A DNA stretch of 64,000 nucleotides, taken from assembly GCA_003550325.1 (NCBI GenBank), contig QKWP01002055.1, positions 26,195 to 90,194 of the forward strand, in the 5' to 3' direction. Positions within the stretch are counted from its first letter, which is position 1; every line of letters starts with the position of its first letter. This DNA is from Gigaspora rosea. Lineage: Eukaryota > Glomeromycota > Glomeromycetes > Diversisporales > Gigasporaceae. Positions 48,020 to 60,004 of this stretch are shown here, one piece after another. The notes under the pieces are model-generated. The model did not search any database and was not told where the DNA came from. It saw only the letters and a list, made by a program, of their open reading frames with translations. The translations under genes were made by a program, and so were the position numbers.

Positions 48020-49257
48020 CAGTTAGACCTCTCTAAATGCATCCCCCTAAATGCATAACCTCTTTAAATGTATATTAATTGTTTGGCCTATTGACAGGCT
48101 TAATAAATAAGTGCATATTCTTTATTCTGCATATGCATACTATTTTCTTGGCCCATCTATATAAATCCCTCTATAAATGCATATCACGTGACCACGGGCC
48201 AATCAAATCAGGACTACATGTTATGATTTTGTATATCATATAACTTGCTTAATTGATAATCTATTTATCAACTGGAGAAAGGCAAAATGTGGCGAGCTTC
48301 TATCTAAAAGTTTTTTTCTTACTAAGTTAATGATACATGTCTACTAATTGAAAGTTGTAGAGCTTGTCAAAATGCATTTAACGGTAGTTAAATTATCCAA
48401 ATCGGCCTAGTGGATGGTGATTTATCATCAAAACAATTGGCTGACTATATAAAAATCTGTGACGGAAATTACTTATGAAAATTACTATAGGCGAAATGTG
48501 GCGTGCTTCCAACTAAAACTTTTTTCTTACTAAGTTAATGATACATGGCCACTAATTGAAAGTTGTAGAGCTCGTCGAGACGCATCTAATGGTAGTTAGA
48601 TCATCCTCTGAGACTATTATATTGCAGTGTTTAAAATTCGATTTTGTTTCAATATGCATAAAAGCTTAAAATTTTTGTAAACATAATAAAAATAAAATCA
48701 GCCCAGTGGATGGCGAGATATCATCGAAAAATGAATGGCCGACTATATAAAATCTCTAATTGTTTACAGAGATTTTATATAGTTGGCCAATCGTTTTTCA
48801 ACGATATCTCGCCATCCACCAGGCTGATTTGGATGATCTAACCACCGTTAGATGCGTCTCGATGAGCTCTACAACTTTCAATTAGTGGCTATGTATCATT
48901 AACTTAGTATTAAAAAAAGTTTTAGATGGAAGCACGCTACATTTCGCCTATAGTAATTTTCATATGTAATTTCTGTTACAGATTTTTATATAGTCATCTG
49001 ATCATTTTTCGATGATAAATCGCCATCCACTGGGCCAATTTGGATGATTTAACTACTGTTAGATGTGTTTCGACGAGCTCTACAACTTTCAATTAGTGGA
49101 CATGTATTGTTAACTTAGTAAGAAAAAAAAATTTAAATGGAAGCATGCCACATTTCGCTATTTTGACTTATAAAAATAAATGTTCTCTAAATGCATACCT
49201 CCTTAAATGCATACTCCGAGCTGGTCCCAACAATATGCATTTAGAGAGGTCTGACTG
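48020..49257. mobile_element. Pogo/Tc1-like non-autonomous element
   Basis: Ends CAGTTAGACCTCTCTAAATG and the complement of CAGTCAGACCTCTCTAAATG, with TA on both sides: the pogo/mariner type. Between 48283 and 49170 the same module as in 45412-46559 occurs four times, here as two forward then two reverse copies. One forward copy (48490-48760) has an extra ~110 bases beginning TCTGAGACTATTATATTGC. No transposase ORF. Confidence 0.8.
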
Positions 49258-49369
49258 TATTATATAATATTTTAAATTATTCGCAATTTAATATAAAATT
49301 TTATTTTTTTTATTTATTATTATTATATATGTTATTTTAAATATTACATATTTTATTATATATTATTAT

Positions 49370-50640
49370 AAAAAACAACAAAAAAAATAAACCCAAAAAA
49401 AACGAAACCAAAAAAAATAAAAAAATGAAACCAAAAAAAATAAACTATAATATTCCTTATATTTGCTAATATTTACTTATATTTGCTTATATTCACTTAT
49501 ATTCCTCATATTTGCTATTTCTTGCAAAATGCCAGTAAAGTTAAAATAGATATTCTTGTAAAGTGCCAGAAAAGTTAGTCATTTTCTTGCTAAGTTTCAA
49601 AAGAAGTAAGATATAAATAATATAAAATAAAAGTAAAAAAATAAGTAAAAAAAAAACAAACAAAAAACAAAAAACAAAACTGAAAAAAATACTGAATAAA
49701 TCAAAACAAAAAAAATAAACTATTATATTTGCTTATATTCACTCATATTCACTTATATTTAATTAAATTCATTCATATTCGTGACTTGCAAGTGCTCTTG
49801 TAAAGTGCCGAAAAAGTCAAATCATTTTCTTGCAAAGTTTTGAAAGAAGTAAAGGATAAATAAAATAAAATTAAAAAAATAAGTAAAAAAAAGAAAACAA
49901 ACAAAAAACAAAAATGCAAGCAAACTAAATAAAAAAATAAACAAAGCCCCAAATCTCCATTTCGAGTTTGTGTTTTTGCAATTCAGAAATTGTTGAAGGC
50001 TTTTGCAAAGTCCCGGAATAAAATAAATTAATAAAAATAAAAAAAAACAAAAACAAAAAATATGAAACAAAAAATAAATAAAATGAAACCTTGCAAAAAC
50101 TTGTGAAAACTTGCGAAAACTTTCATTTTTGAACTTTCGAAATTGCTGAAGAAAGTAGTTGTATGTTCTTGCTAAGTGTCAAAAGGCTAAATTGGCTTGC
50201 ACAAAGTGCTAAAAGTCATTGGATTTCTTGCAAAGTGCTAGTGGTAAAGTGTAAAAATAAAAATAAAAAAAATTAAAAAATAAAAAAAATAGGAATAAAA
50301 AAAAATGAAATAAAACAAAAAAAATGAAATAAAACAAAGAAAAACGAAAAAACAATATAAAATTGATAGAAGATCTAAATTATAAACCAAAAAATATACA
50401 AAGATCTAATCTGATCTTGTACTACAATCATCAAAAATCATTGAAACATTTCGAAAATATTAGTCAAACGTGTTTTGATATAATCCAGGTTACAGATCAT
50501 CCTAAAATATTTCAAATATATTCAAAATATTAAAAATAAAAAAAAAGGAAGAGAAAGATAAAAGAAAAAGAGGTGTAAAAGGGGGAGAAGAAAGAGGGGA
50601 TAAAAATTGCTCAACATGGCTTTTTTTTTTTAAGTTTTTT
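49370..50640 (+). repeat. A-rich tract with repeated CTTGCAAAGTGCC words
   Basis: Strongly A-rich plus strand (many AAAAAATAAA and ACAAAAAAC runs) with islands built on CTTGTAAAGTGCC. One unit of about 242 bases starts near 49555 and again near 49797, and further diverged words appear to 50250. The ORFs read here on the minus strand are phenylalanine-rich shadows of the A runs. Confidence 0.6.
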
Positions 50641-51521
50641 GGCACATTTTTGAAATATGTTTTTATGATCCTTGGTAGCTTATAGATCAAATGAGATTAA
50701 GAAATTTTGAACTTTTTTTTTTTATTATTCGTGACCGGCCAAAGATCTGTTAATCATTATATATCATTTCAAATAATTATGATTATAATCGATTTATAGG
50801 TATATAACAATTTAATATAAAAAATGATATATATCAATTATAGATATATATTGATTTTTGTCCAATTAATCAATATATAAAGATATTTTATAATTGATAT
50901 AAAACGATTAAGTGCTATATATCGATCAATATCTATATATAAAATTTGCTGATATAGTACATAGAAGGATTATTGTTAGCCACCTTTTAAAAATAACTAA
51001 AGTAATTTAGACTATTTTTATATGGATATAAATAAAATTTATTTAAATTTTTGTATTTATCTTTTATCTGTTATATAAAAAATAAATAAATTACACATAA
51101 ATATATCAAATAACAATTATTATAAAATGCACTTATTAGTTATCTGATATGTTAAATATTAATTTGGTTTATATAAAATTTTAAAAATATATATAAAATT
51201 ACTATAAACTTTGAAACAATAATATTTTTCAATCTACATATTAATTTAAAATTAAATTTTGTAATTATATAAAGCAAAAGAAGAATAAACTTACTTTTCA
51301 TTATAGTTCTGCTATGTTTGTACAAATCAAAAATAAACTTTGTCAAAAACAAATACCTGCCAATTATAAGTTAATAAGTGTATATAAAATCATACTCTAA
51401 ACAACTTCACTTAAGAAATTAGAGTAGGTTATCTTGTAAGAAAAATAGATTATATATATAGTAAAGCTAAAATTTTTAGGTTTTCAATATAACCCTTTTT
51501 TTATTAGAGTAACCAACATTG

Positions 51522-51694
51522 AAGAACTCTGATACAACTCAGATCTGAGTTTGTATAATTTTAGCAGTATTTTAGCCAAATAAATGTATAAAATAAAGCA
51601 AAATTTGAAATTTACTATATAAAAATACAATGTTTGATGAATTTTTATGCAAAATTTTCTTTTTTAGAATCATATGAGTTGTATCAGTGTTCTT
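51522..51694. mobile_element. Small MITE (173 bases)
   Basis: Inverted ends AAGAACTCTGATACAACTCA and the complement of AAGAACACTGATACAACTCA. It interrupts the family X inverted repeat; copy 1 is continuous at 18785. Superfamily not assigned. Confidence 0.65.
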
Positions 51695-52473
51695 AATATT
51701 AACCTATTGTTCTTTAACAAAAGGTCTATAAAAGCATATTTTGACTCTAAACAGAAGTAAAATTATATGCTAAACAACTTTGCCTAAGAGCTCAAAGTAG
51801 GTTATTCTAATAAAAAAAAGTTTACATTGAAAACCTAAAAATTTTAACTTTAGTACATATATAAGTCATTAGGAAGTTTTGAGAGGTGTTGATCAATAGG
51901 GTATAATAGTTATTCTACAAACCCTATATAGGTTAACACTTTAAAATAAAATTATTATTAAACAATAAAGTGTAATAAATAATTACTTAGCAACTATTTA
52001 TCATGCCCTATTGTATAATACTAATGTTATTAATTAAAAGTATTAAACATATAGAGTTTGTTGAACAACTATCACATTTTATTAGTTAACACCTTTTGAA
52101 ACTTTCTGATGAACCCATTTTTCTTACAAGGTAACCGCGCTAATCTTCTAAGTAATATTGTTCAGAACATAATTTTATATATACTTAATATTTTAAAATT
52201 GGCAAGTATTTGTTTTTGATAAAGTTATATTTTTGGTTTGTGCAAAAATAGCAGAACTATAACTTGGTATAAAAGGTAAGTTTATTCTTCTTTTTTTGCT
52301 CTATATAATCACAAAATTTTATTTTAAATTAATATATAGATTGAAAAGAATCTTGGCTTCAAAGTTTATAGTAATTTTAATAAAATATATATTTTATTAT
52401 AACAAATTTTTATATAACATATTGCATAACTGTTAGAGAGCTTCCAGAAATCAGCTGATTTTTGTTTACTACA

Positions 52474-53298
52474 GTCAAAATCATAAGTGTCCCCCCTCTA
52501 ACTTTTTAAATTAAAAAGATACAGCTTTGAAACTTTCACAGTAAATAGTACTCAATAAATATATATCAGTGAATTTTTTTTATAATTTTTTAATCACTAC
52601 AACAAAAGTTAGATGAGAGCCAACTTTTTGATTGATTTTTTTTTAAAAAAATAAAAAAAAACAATTGAAATTAATCAAAAATTAATAAAAAATTAGGATC
52701 AAAATCAAAATTTCAAAAATTTAGTATGTTAAAATTCAAGCATTTTTATAGTAGTGACAAAAATTTGAGCCGATTTGATGAGATAGTTGTTGAGAAATTA
52801 ATTTTTGAATTTTAAATTTGAGTATTAGAAAGTATCATAGAAAAAAAAGTTGCGCGACTAGGTTTTTATTAATTTTAATATAGAAAATAAATATTAAAAT
52901 TAATAAAAACCTAGTCACACAACTTTTTTTCTATGATACTTTCTAATACTTAAATTTAAAATTCAAAAATTAATTTCTCAACAACTATCTCATCAAATCG
53001 ACTCAAATTTTTTGTAACTACTATAAAAATGCTTGAATTTTAAAATACTAAATTTTTGAAATTTTTGATTTTGATCCTAATTTTTTATTAATTTTTGATT
53101 AATTTCAATTGTTTTTTTATTTTTTTAAAAAAAAATCAATCAAAAAGTTGGCTCTCATCTAATTTTTGTTGTAGTGATTAAAAAATTATGAAAAATTCAC
53201 TGATATATATTTATTGAGTACTATTTACTGTGAAAGTTTCAAAGCTGTATCTTTTTAATTTAAAAAGTTAGAGGGTGGGACACTTATGATTTTGACTG
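52474..53298. mobile_element. Long TA-flanked palindrome (Tc1/mariner-like)
   Basis: CAGTCAAAATCATAAGTGTC at the left and its complement at the right, bordered by TA. The arms of about 400 bases are highly alike along their whole length and meet at about 52875-52895. No ORF. A near-perfect arm match suggests a recent origin or ongoing correction between arms. Confidence 0.82.
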
Positions 53299-53392
53299 TA
53301 TGAGCCTACCCCACCCACCCACACCTGATACCACAATTAGCCAATCAGATTTTACGATTATTAAATATAATATTTAATAGTAAATAACTTTT

Positions 53393-53875
53393 GATCTACT
53401 TAACCAAATTTGATGATTCAAATACCAAAATGATCCTCTCAATGAGAGGATTCTAGTGAGCCCAAAATTGTTAAAATCCAATCGAAGGATCCTGTGATCG
53501 GAATAGATTTGTGTTACTATAATTTATTAAATAATTATAACCCATTTATAGTAACACAAATTTATTTCGATCTTAGGATCCTGTGAATGGATTTTAACGA
53601 TTTTCAGCTTGTTAGAATCCTCTTATTGAGAGGATTCCAGAAAGCCCAAAATCGTTAAAATTCAATCACAGGATCTAAGATCGAAATAAATTTGTGTTAT
53701 TATAAATAGGTTATAATTATTTAATAAATTAATAAAACTTTTATAGTAACACAAATCTATTCCAATCACAGGATCCTGTAATTGGATTTTAACAATTTTG
53801 GGCTACTAGAATCCTCTTGTTAAGAGGATCATTTTGGTAGTTGAATCATTAAATTTGGTCCAGTAGATCAAAAGT
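53393..53875. repeat. Nested hairpins with GAGAGGATTC arms
   Basis: The outer pair is TTTGATCTACTTAACCAAAT at the left and the complement of TTTGGTCCAGTAGATCAAAA at the right. Inside, four alternating segments around CAGGATCCTGTGAT and ATAGTAACACAAAT pair with one another. Confidence 0.78.
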
Positions 53876-54394
53876 TATTAATTATTAAATTAATTAATCT
53901 ATAATTTTGATCAAAAATAATTTTGCAACTTTGGCCAGAATTATGAAATTTTGGCCGGAATTACACCTGATACTTCAGCTGACCCACCTTCCACCCAGAA
54001 ATCAGCTGATTTCTGGAAGCTCCATTATTGAATATAACCATAAAGCAAATCTAATAAAATAATTAAATAATGATAGAATAGTACTTAGTTGTGATGCAGT
54101 AACGTACTATTTTGTTATTATTTGATTATCTAATTAGTGTTAGCTTTATAGTTATTGTCTACTTTGTGGGAATCTCTAATTTTTCTCATAAGTTCTATAA
54201 TTGCTTTATCTAATTGGAAACAAAATAGATTATACTACACTTTGTCTAACATAATATTTCAAAAAATTAAAGTTTTTCAAAAACTACCAGTAATTTAAAT
54301 TTTACTTATACATCCATTTTTCAATTTTTAACAAAAAAATTTTTTTACAAAATTTTAATACAGTATTTGCACTATTACCCTTTATACTATTTAA

Positions 54395-56512
54395 TATTAG
54401 GTTTTCTAGGCATCTCTGGCCATAGATATATAACTTATATATTTTTAGCATTTTGGCCAATGAAATTGCAAAAAAGTCACATAATAACTAGTTTCAATGA
54501 TCACATAATCATGTGATCGCAACCCGGCTGCAAATAAATTTGTGCTCAGATGCGATCTGCTGCATCGACTTATGTATAAGCCAAAAGAATTTCGTTAGCT
54601 ATAGTTACAAACCAACTATGCTTCATAATCTACTTCTTCAAAAACTCCTCTTTGAGCTTCTCATAAAGAAGAATAAAAAAAAAGGAAAATTAAAAAGGGG
54701 AACAAAACAGGATATCAGACGAGTTGACTGCATTTATGTAACCCAGAACTATACTAACGAGGCAAATGCACACTCAAGGGACCAAACAATAAAAAAAAAA
54801 TTAAAAATTTTTGAAATTTAATTTAAAATATCTTGGAACCACCTTACCAAACTCAATAAATTTTTTTATTTGAATTTTATAAACTTATATAATTCAAATA
54901 AAAAAAAATTTTACTGAGTTTGATCAGGTGGTTGTGGAGATATCTTCGCATTAACTCAGCTCAGATCCGCAAAACCAATCAAAAAAAAATTATGTACACA
55001 TTTTTTTTTAAATCCAGAAATACTTAATTAATATTTTAAATTTATTATACTTTATTACAGTGTAATACGTTAATTACTATATTATAACATCATAGACCCA
55101 TATACCCAGTACCAATTTCGTACTCAACAGAGAAAGAAAAGTAAAAAAAGCTCTTAAGTTTTGGTGATAAAATACTACTTGAATTGCACATCAGAACCAC
55201 TTTGAACCTTCACTGGAGTTTTCTCTGGCTTCATAGAAAAGCCAAATAATGATGAAATTAGAAACAAAGCAGCGAAATCATTCCTATGAAAGCTCCAACG
55301 AGACACCAACAAAGGTTTTAACAAGAATACTAAAGTGACGAAATCATGCCTGTAAAGGCTTTAACGAAACTGATAATACCGTAGTGACTTATCTATTATT
55401 AGCAAAGAAGAGTTAACTCAAGAGAGAAAGAGAGAGAGAAAAAAAAACTCCTACAATTATCTTAAAGCAAAAGCTTTCAAAACAACGATACTGAAATGAC
55501 AAAAACGCACTAAACCAACAAAAGAAAAAGGCTAGCTCAATCCAAGGAAAAAAAAAGCAACGATACCCCAACAAAGGTTTTAATGTCAACACTAAATTGG
55601 CAAATCATACCCGTGAAGACTTCAGCGAAAACAATAACACTATAGTGACTTATCTATTATTAAAAAGAGTTAGCTCAAGAGAAAAAGAAAAAAAAAAGAA
55701 AAAAAAAGAAAAACCAATAAGAAAACCACTTATCTTAAAACAAAACTTTCAAAATAACAATACTAAAACAACAGAAATATACTAAACCTACAAAAGAAAA
55801 AAGTTAGATCAATTTGAGGAAAAAAAGAAAAAACAAGTGAAACCAAAAGACGTACCAGAAATTGCTCCAAGGTCAGAAGCACTAACAACAACCAAATGAC
55901 AAATCTAGAAACTTAACAAACGATATCACCGAAATAGTATAAACCTGAAATTACCAATGATACCAATGACAATACTGAAATGACAAATCCTGAAATCTCC
56001 ACAAACGACAGTTCCGAAATAACGAAAAACTCAACAACACCCACTACAATAGCTTTCTACCCCGGTTTTCTAGTGAAACAAGCCTAAAAAAAAAGAAAGT
56101 GTTATTTAAAGAAAGAAAAAAAAGCAACGAAAAAGAAAACTACATATCTCAAGATCCCAAATCCATTCTCTACTACTCAGTATTCTGTAAACCAACAAAA
56201 GGAAGCCGGTGTTAGTTCATAAAAAAAACAACTGAAAAAAAGCAAAAAAAAATACTTATCTTACAAGACAGCAAGACCTTTTCTACCTGGTTCTCTAGCG
56301 AGCTAAGTGAAGCAAAAAAAAGTGAATAAAAAAAACCAGATCTACTGGATTATCAAAAAAAACAAATCAACTAATCCAGGTTACATAAAAGCAGCAAACC
56401 TGTCCTGATTGCTGAAAATATCAGTTACGTGACATTTTTGAAATTTAATTGGCTAAAAGGCCAAAGATATATAAGTAATATATCTCTGGCCAGAGATGCG
56501 TAAAAAACCCCT
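54395..56512. mobile_element. TTAA-flanked 2.1-kb element (piggyBac-type target)
   Basis: Terminal inverted repeats of about 80 bases (left GGTTTTCTAGGCATCTCTGG, right complement GGTTTTTTACGCATCTCTGG, about 80% alike). TTAA lies at both borders (54391-54394, 56513-56516). Family X copy 1 shows the uninterrupted single TTAA at 24576-24579, with matching sequence on each side. The interior is A-rich on the plus strand. It includes a repeated ~265-base unit (about 55308-55437 and 55570-55690, both with TAGTGACTTATCTATTATTA) and a hairpin at 54830-54960. No transposase recognised. Confidence 0.78.
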
Positions 56513-57196
56513 TTAATAATACTTTATTATTTAATCAACTAATAGTAAAAATTTTTTATTTAATAGAAGAAAATATATAAATTCTACTTGATGAATGATA
56601 ACAAAATCTTTTGCAGCAAATTAGAAATATAAATATTTATAGTTTTTAATTATTATTATATTTTAATATTAAGGTTTAAAGTAACAATTATAATATTGAT
56701 AAATTAATTCAACAGACATAACTTAATGTATTGAAGTTTAAAGTATTATTAAATGGATACCATTTAGCAAATTCACAATATAAAGTATCTTGTTAAAGAT
56801 GGCTTTGATATTATTTTAAAGCAGTATAGATTGATAAATATATTATAGGATTTGATTATCAAGAAATATATAGAAATACAAAGCACAAACAGATTTATAT
56901 TTAAAATTTTTAATAATACTAAAGATAAAAGTTCATATTTAGTCATTTCATCTTTTTTAACTCAATTTTATTTTGATAATAATAACCAACTCTATATATT
57001 CTACTTGCATTATCTATATTAGCAATAGGGGTTAGCAATTTAATTTGATCTTCAAATATTAAATCAAATATTTGAACAAATTCAAATTCAAATTTGACTA
57101 AATTTGATTAATTTAAAAAAATTACTATTAAAAATTCAAATTCAAATATGTGAATTAAATCTAATTCAAATCAGAACTAATATAATATTTGATTCA

Positions 57197-58337
57197 CGAA
57201 GTAACACTTTCCCATCGATCACTTGTACAAATTTCCGAACAAAAGAAAAACAAAATTTTTTCATTAGTAAAAGACGAAGCAGCTAGTAATACTGGTTTTT
57301 ATAAAGGTCAACCTTCCTTGTGTTGTCGGGAACTCCTTTATATATTCGGCACGCAAGCCAGAAGCGTCGGTTGTGCAAGATAACTGGTAGTGGTTGCCCT
57401 TGGTACAAGAAATTCTGGTGGAAGTTAAAAAAGAAAACTTTCGTCGACGAAGGGATTATAGCTTGGCCAGGCAGTGAACTAAGAAAAATGAGTTTTTCAT
57501 CACTCTCTTTAAGGTTTTTGGTTACAAGGACTTATTCAACCATATACCCACTATCATATTCTCGCTGGAAGTCAGTTTTGCTGGAATTTTTGATGAAAAG
57601 TGGGAAATTCGGTGTACCCCCTCCAAAAGATCGGTATTGTTGTTTCTATCCTAATCGGGAAGAAGGCATGCAGGTAGATAAACAGGAATGAACGCGTAAT
57701 AAGACGTGACGCAATGGAGTAGGCAGATCTGCAGAAATTAAATTCCAGAATGTTCTTTTAGTTTTCTTTTTTATGTACATATAATACTTTGGCGAGGCGT
57801 TTCCTTGCGCAGTATTATATAATTTTTATTGTTGATTTCAGATTTAGATTTATTTCTATTTCTGTTTTCTTTTGTGTTTCTTTTTTTTTCATTGTTTTTT
57901 TTTCATTTTGTTAGCTTTCCGTCATTAGTGATAGAATTTTTCTTCGTTTCTTTTATCTTGTAGTCATTTTATTTTGTTTTTGTTTTTTGGTATATCGTTT
58001 AGGATTTGTAGTATTTCCCCTTTTTTGTTTCATTACCCTTTTATTTTCTTAGCTTCATCGTTCTTCTTGTATGGTTTGGTTATCCTCACCATTGACGCTA
58101 GGTGAGAGGGATTTGAAGAGAAATCCTATGCCGCTCTTTGGCGGGGCTGACAAAATTGTCTGTCTTATCAGTGAGGCAGTGCGATAGGTCACACCAAGGT
58201 GCTCTCGAAGTATTCGGGTGATGCCGGACCTGCTATAGATAGAGTATTGATAATAAGTAATTAACATAGTTTAGTTATATTATAATCTAATATCTAATAA
58301 AGGTACCGACAAGACTGTCAAAGAGTTAAAAAAAAAT
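57197..58337 (+). mobile_element. Poly-A-tailed retroelement (LINE-like or retroposon)
   Basis: Bounded by 12-base duplications ATATTTGATTCA (57185-57196, 58338-58349) and ending in A9, so it was inserted by target-primed reverse transcription in the plus direction. It is absent from family X copy 1 (near 26212). The first 490 bases are protein-like in two frames: up to 57383 (ISEQKKNKIFSLVKDEAASN) and then 57320-57691 (SGCPWYKKFWWKLKKKTFVD, then PPKDRYCCFYPNREEGMQVD). The rest is a T-rich, GC-patched tail with AATAAAG near the end. I do not recognise the protein. A 5'-truncated LINE is the simplest view. Confidence 0.6.
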
Positions 58338-58657
58338 ATATTTGATTCAATATAAAATTAAAAGCTCTAATTAGCAGTATTTGATAATTAAAAATGCTTT
58401 ATAATAGCCCAAATAAATATAAAGTGTATTGTATAGGGTGTTATATATTAAAACAACCCCTTTTCACATGGATTTTATTTTGAGATAATCGAGTTTAATT
58501 ATTTGTTTTGATTTTCAGACTGATTTGGAATTAATAAAAATTCACAATTTTGATTGGTTAAATGTAACAGGTGACTATCAGGTAATCACCTGATATATTG
58601 GCCTTATGCAGCCTCATGTAATTTTTCTTTTATATTTATTGATTTTTTATTATAATT

Positions 58658-58868
58658 TTTTTTTCCTTTTGATAGGTCTCGCCGTGACTTGACCTCTTAG
58701 CTTTATTATATATTTAACAAATTAAATACAATATATTTCTAAGAATAACAAAGCTCAACATCATCCAAGTAATATTACCCAAATGCAACCCATCGCACCA
58801 ACTCTCTAAAGAGTAGAGTCTGAATTAGCCCCTATCAAAAGGGGGTTTACCCAATTGGATCAGACAAA
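58658..58868 (-). mobile_element. Short SINE-like retroposon
   Basis: 211 bases between perfect 16-base duplications ATTTTTTATTATAATT (58642-58657, 58869-58884), with a T run on the plus side as the tail. On the minus strand it begins TTTGTCTGATCCAATTGGGT and ends GACCTATCAAAAGG before the A tail. No clear tRNA boxes were found. It may be a truncated copy. Confidence 0.7.
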
Positions 58869-58961
58869 ATTTTTTATTATAATTAAAAAATATCAATTAT
58901 GTCAAAATTTATATAAATCTAATAAAAACTCAATTTTCAAAAAATTGCAAAAAAGTGCTAA

Positions 58962-59352
58962 TTGACCCCCTTATCACCCACAATACATATAACATACTAT
59001 TTGGCTTCACACCTTTTTCTCCAAAATGAAGCCTTCTCACAGCTATCAGCTATTACAAATTTTAACTCAGTCAGATCTGCATTCATATTTTATATGGACG
59101 GCTCTGTCAAAAACATTGAATCCAACCAATGCTCAATAGAATCAGCTGGGTTCAGCTTGCCGACGACCAGATTATATAGAAGTTCTCAGCTAGAATATCC
59201 AACTGGTCCTCATCATACAAAGTAGAATTAGAGGCAATCCTGTTAGCAATCTCTACTGTACCACGCAATTCCAAAGTACTGTACAGATTTTCACTAACTT
59301 ACAGTCACTTATCTACCCCTTCTAAGGCGCGATTCTGTGTCACTATTTGAGA
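58962..59352 (+). pseudogene. RNase H domain relic of a non-LTR retrotransposon
   Basis: FYMDGSVKNIESNQCSIESA (about 59085-59150) resembles the YTDGS motif with the first catalytic aspartate of RNase H domains. After a frame change, NWSSSYKVELEAILLAISTV then PRNSKVL (59201-59275) resembles the SSYKAELxAIL segment with the catalytic glutamate. The next expected motif (TDS) is garbled to YRFSL. Stops and frame breaks show it is dead. RNase H domains of this wording are common as LINE-derived ORFs in Rhizophagus (from memory). Confidence 0.6.
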
Positions 59353-59985
59353 TTATGTCATGCTTTTTTTTAATAATTTTTATATAATAGTTATATAGCA
59401 AATAGTTATATAGCTATATTAGTATTACTAATATAAAATTTAAATTAAAAAAATATCAAAAATTATACAGAATTGCGAGAAAATCATTTTTTGTTAAAAG
59501 CCCAATACGTGTTGCCTTAGTAAAATCTCGAGTTAGAAATAGAGCTTCTACAAGTAGATAAAGAGTATAACAGCCGCAAATCTTACGTTTTTGATACTCT
59601 GCACTGATACTCCTATATGTACTCCAAAATTATGCTTACTTTTTTGATGCAGATCTGCATATATACACATGTCTTGTGTTACACAAAGGCCCAGAGCATT
59701 GTTTTTGCAAAAATAATTTTTGGTTACACGCCGCAAATGTCGTGTAATGTTATACAAGTCTAATTTTGCCCGGCATTAAGCTTAATGCTGGTGGGCACTA
59801 TCATGATAATGCCCCCGGCGGGGTTAGACATAATTCCGGCCCACCTAACCCTAAATCTAGTGGTACCCTGCGTACATCTATTTACCCAGCAAGATGTTAG
59901 ATGAAGATCCGCGCTGTCTGACGATCTAAACATACTTGACCAATCAAAATTCATCACGGGTTATCATACATATAATCAATTTTTA
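59353..59985. other. Spacer with a GC-rich structured segment
   Basis: No gene recognised. At 59768-59850 there is a GC-rich, self-complementary stretch containing GCATTAAGCTTAATGC (perfect 16-base palindrome) within GCCCGGC...GTGGGC, followed by CCCCCGGCGGGG. It contrasts sharply with the AT-rich surroundings and may be an end of a small mobile element. Confidence 0.5.
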
Positions 59986-60004
59986 AGTGTTTGGGCGAAG
60001 ATTT

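Larger units (their letters stand above)
47627..50950. mobile_element. 3.3-kb insertion with ATCGGCAAATTT ends
   Basis: Present only in family X copy 2; the uninterrupted site is near 17695. Left end ATCGGCAAATTTATATATAG, right end complement TATCAGCAAATTTTATATAT, both next to TA. 47630-47850 forms a hairpin with arms around CGGCAGGGGTATTTAGTATC. The element hosts the pogo-like element at 48020-49257 and an A-rich tract. No transposase seen. Confidence 0.6.
52438..54022. mobile_element. TTA-flanked composite element
   Basis: Ends GAGAGCTTCCAGAAATCAGC and the complement of TGGAGCTTCCAGAAATCAGC, flanked by TTA. Family X copy 1 at about 24195 keeps the uninterrupted site. The 3-base TWA target fits PIF/Harbinger. 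It carries two nested palindromes (52474-53298 and 53393-53875) and no transposase. Confidence 0.7.
47150..58940 (+). repeat. Repeat family X, copy 2
   Basis: Collinear with 15880-26640 (see that entry). Interruptions specific to this copy: 47.63-50.95 kb, 51522-51694, 52438-54022, 54395-56512, 57197-58337 and 58658-58868. It lacks the retroposon, the TAA MITE and the piggyBac island of copy 1. Confidence 0.8.

Noticed and set aside
49822-50070. 82-codon phenylalanine-rich membrane-like ORF on the minus strand
   Set aside because: Purely the translation of A-rich repeats (runs of AAAAATAAA); composition artefact.
57197-58337. Reverse transcriptase or endonuclease in the poly-A-tailed element
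   Set aside because: No catalytic motif of either could be found in any frame; only the LINE-like insertion signature supports the call.
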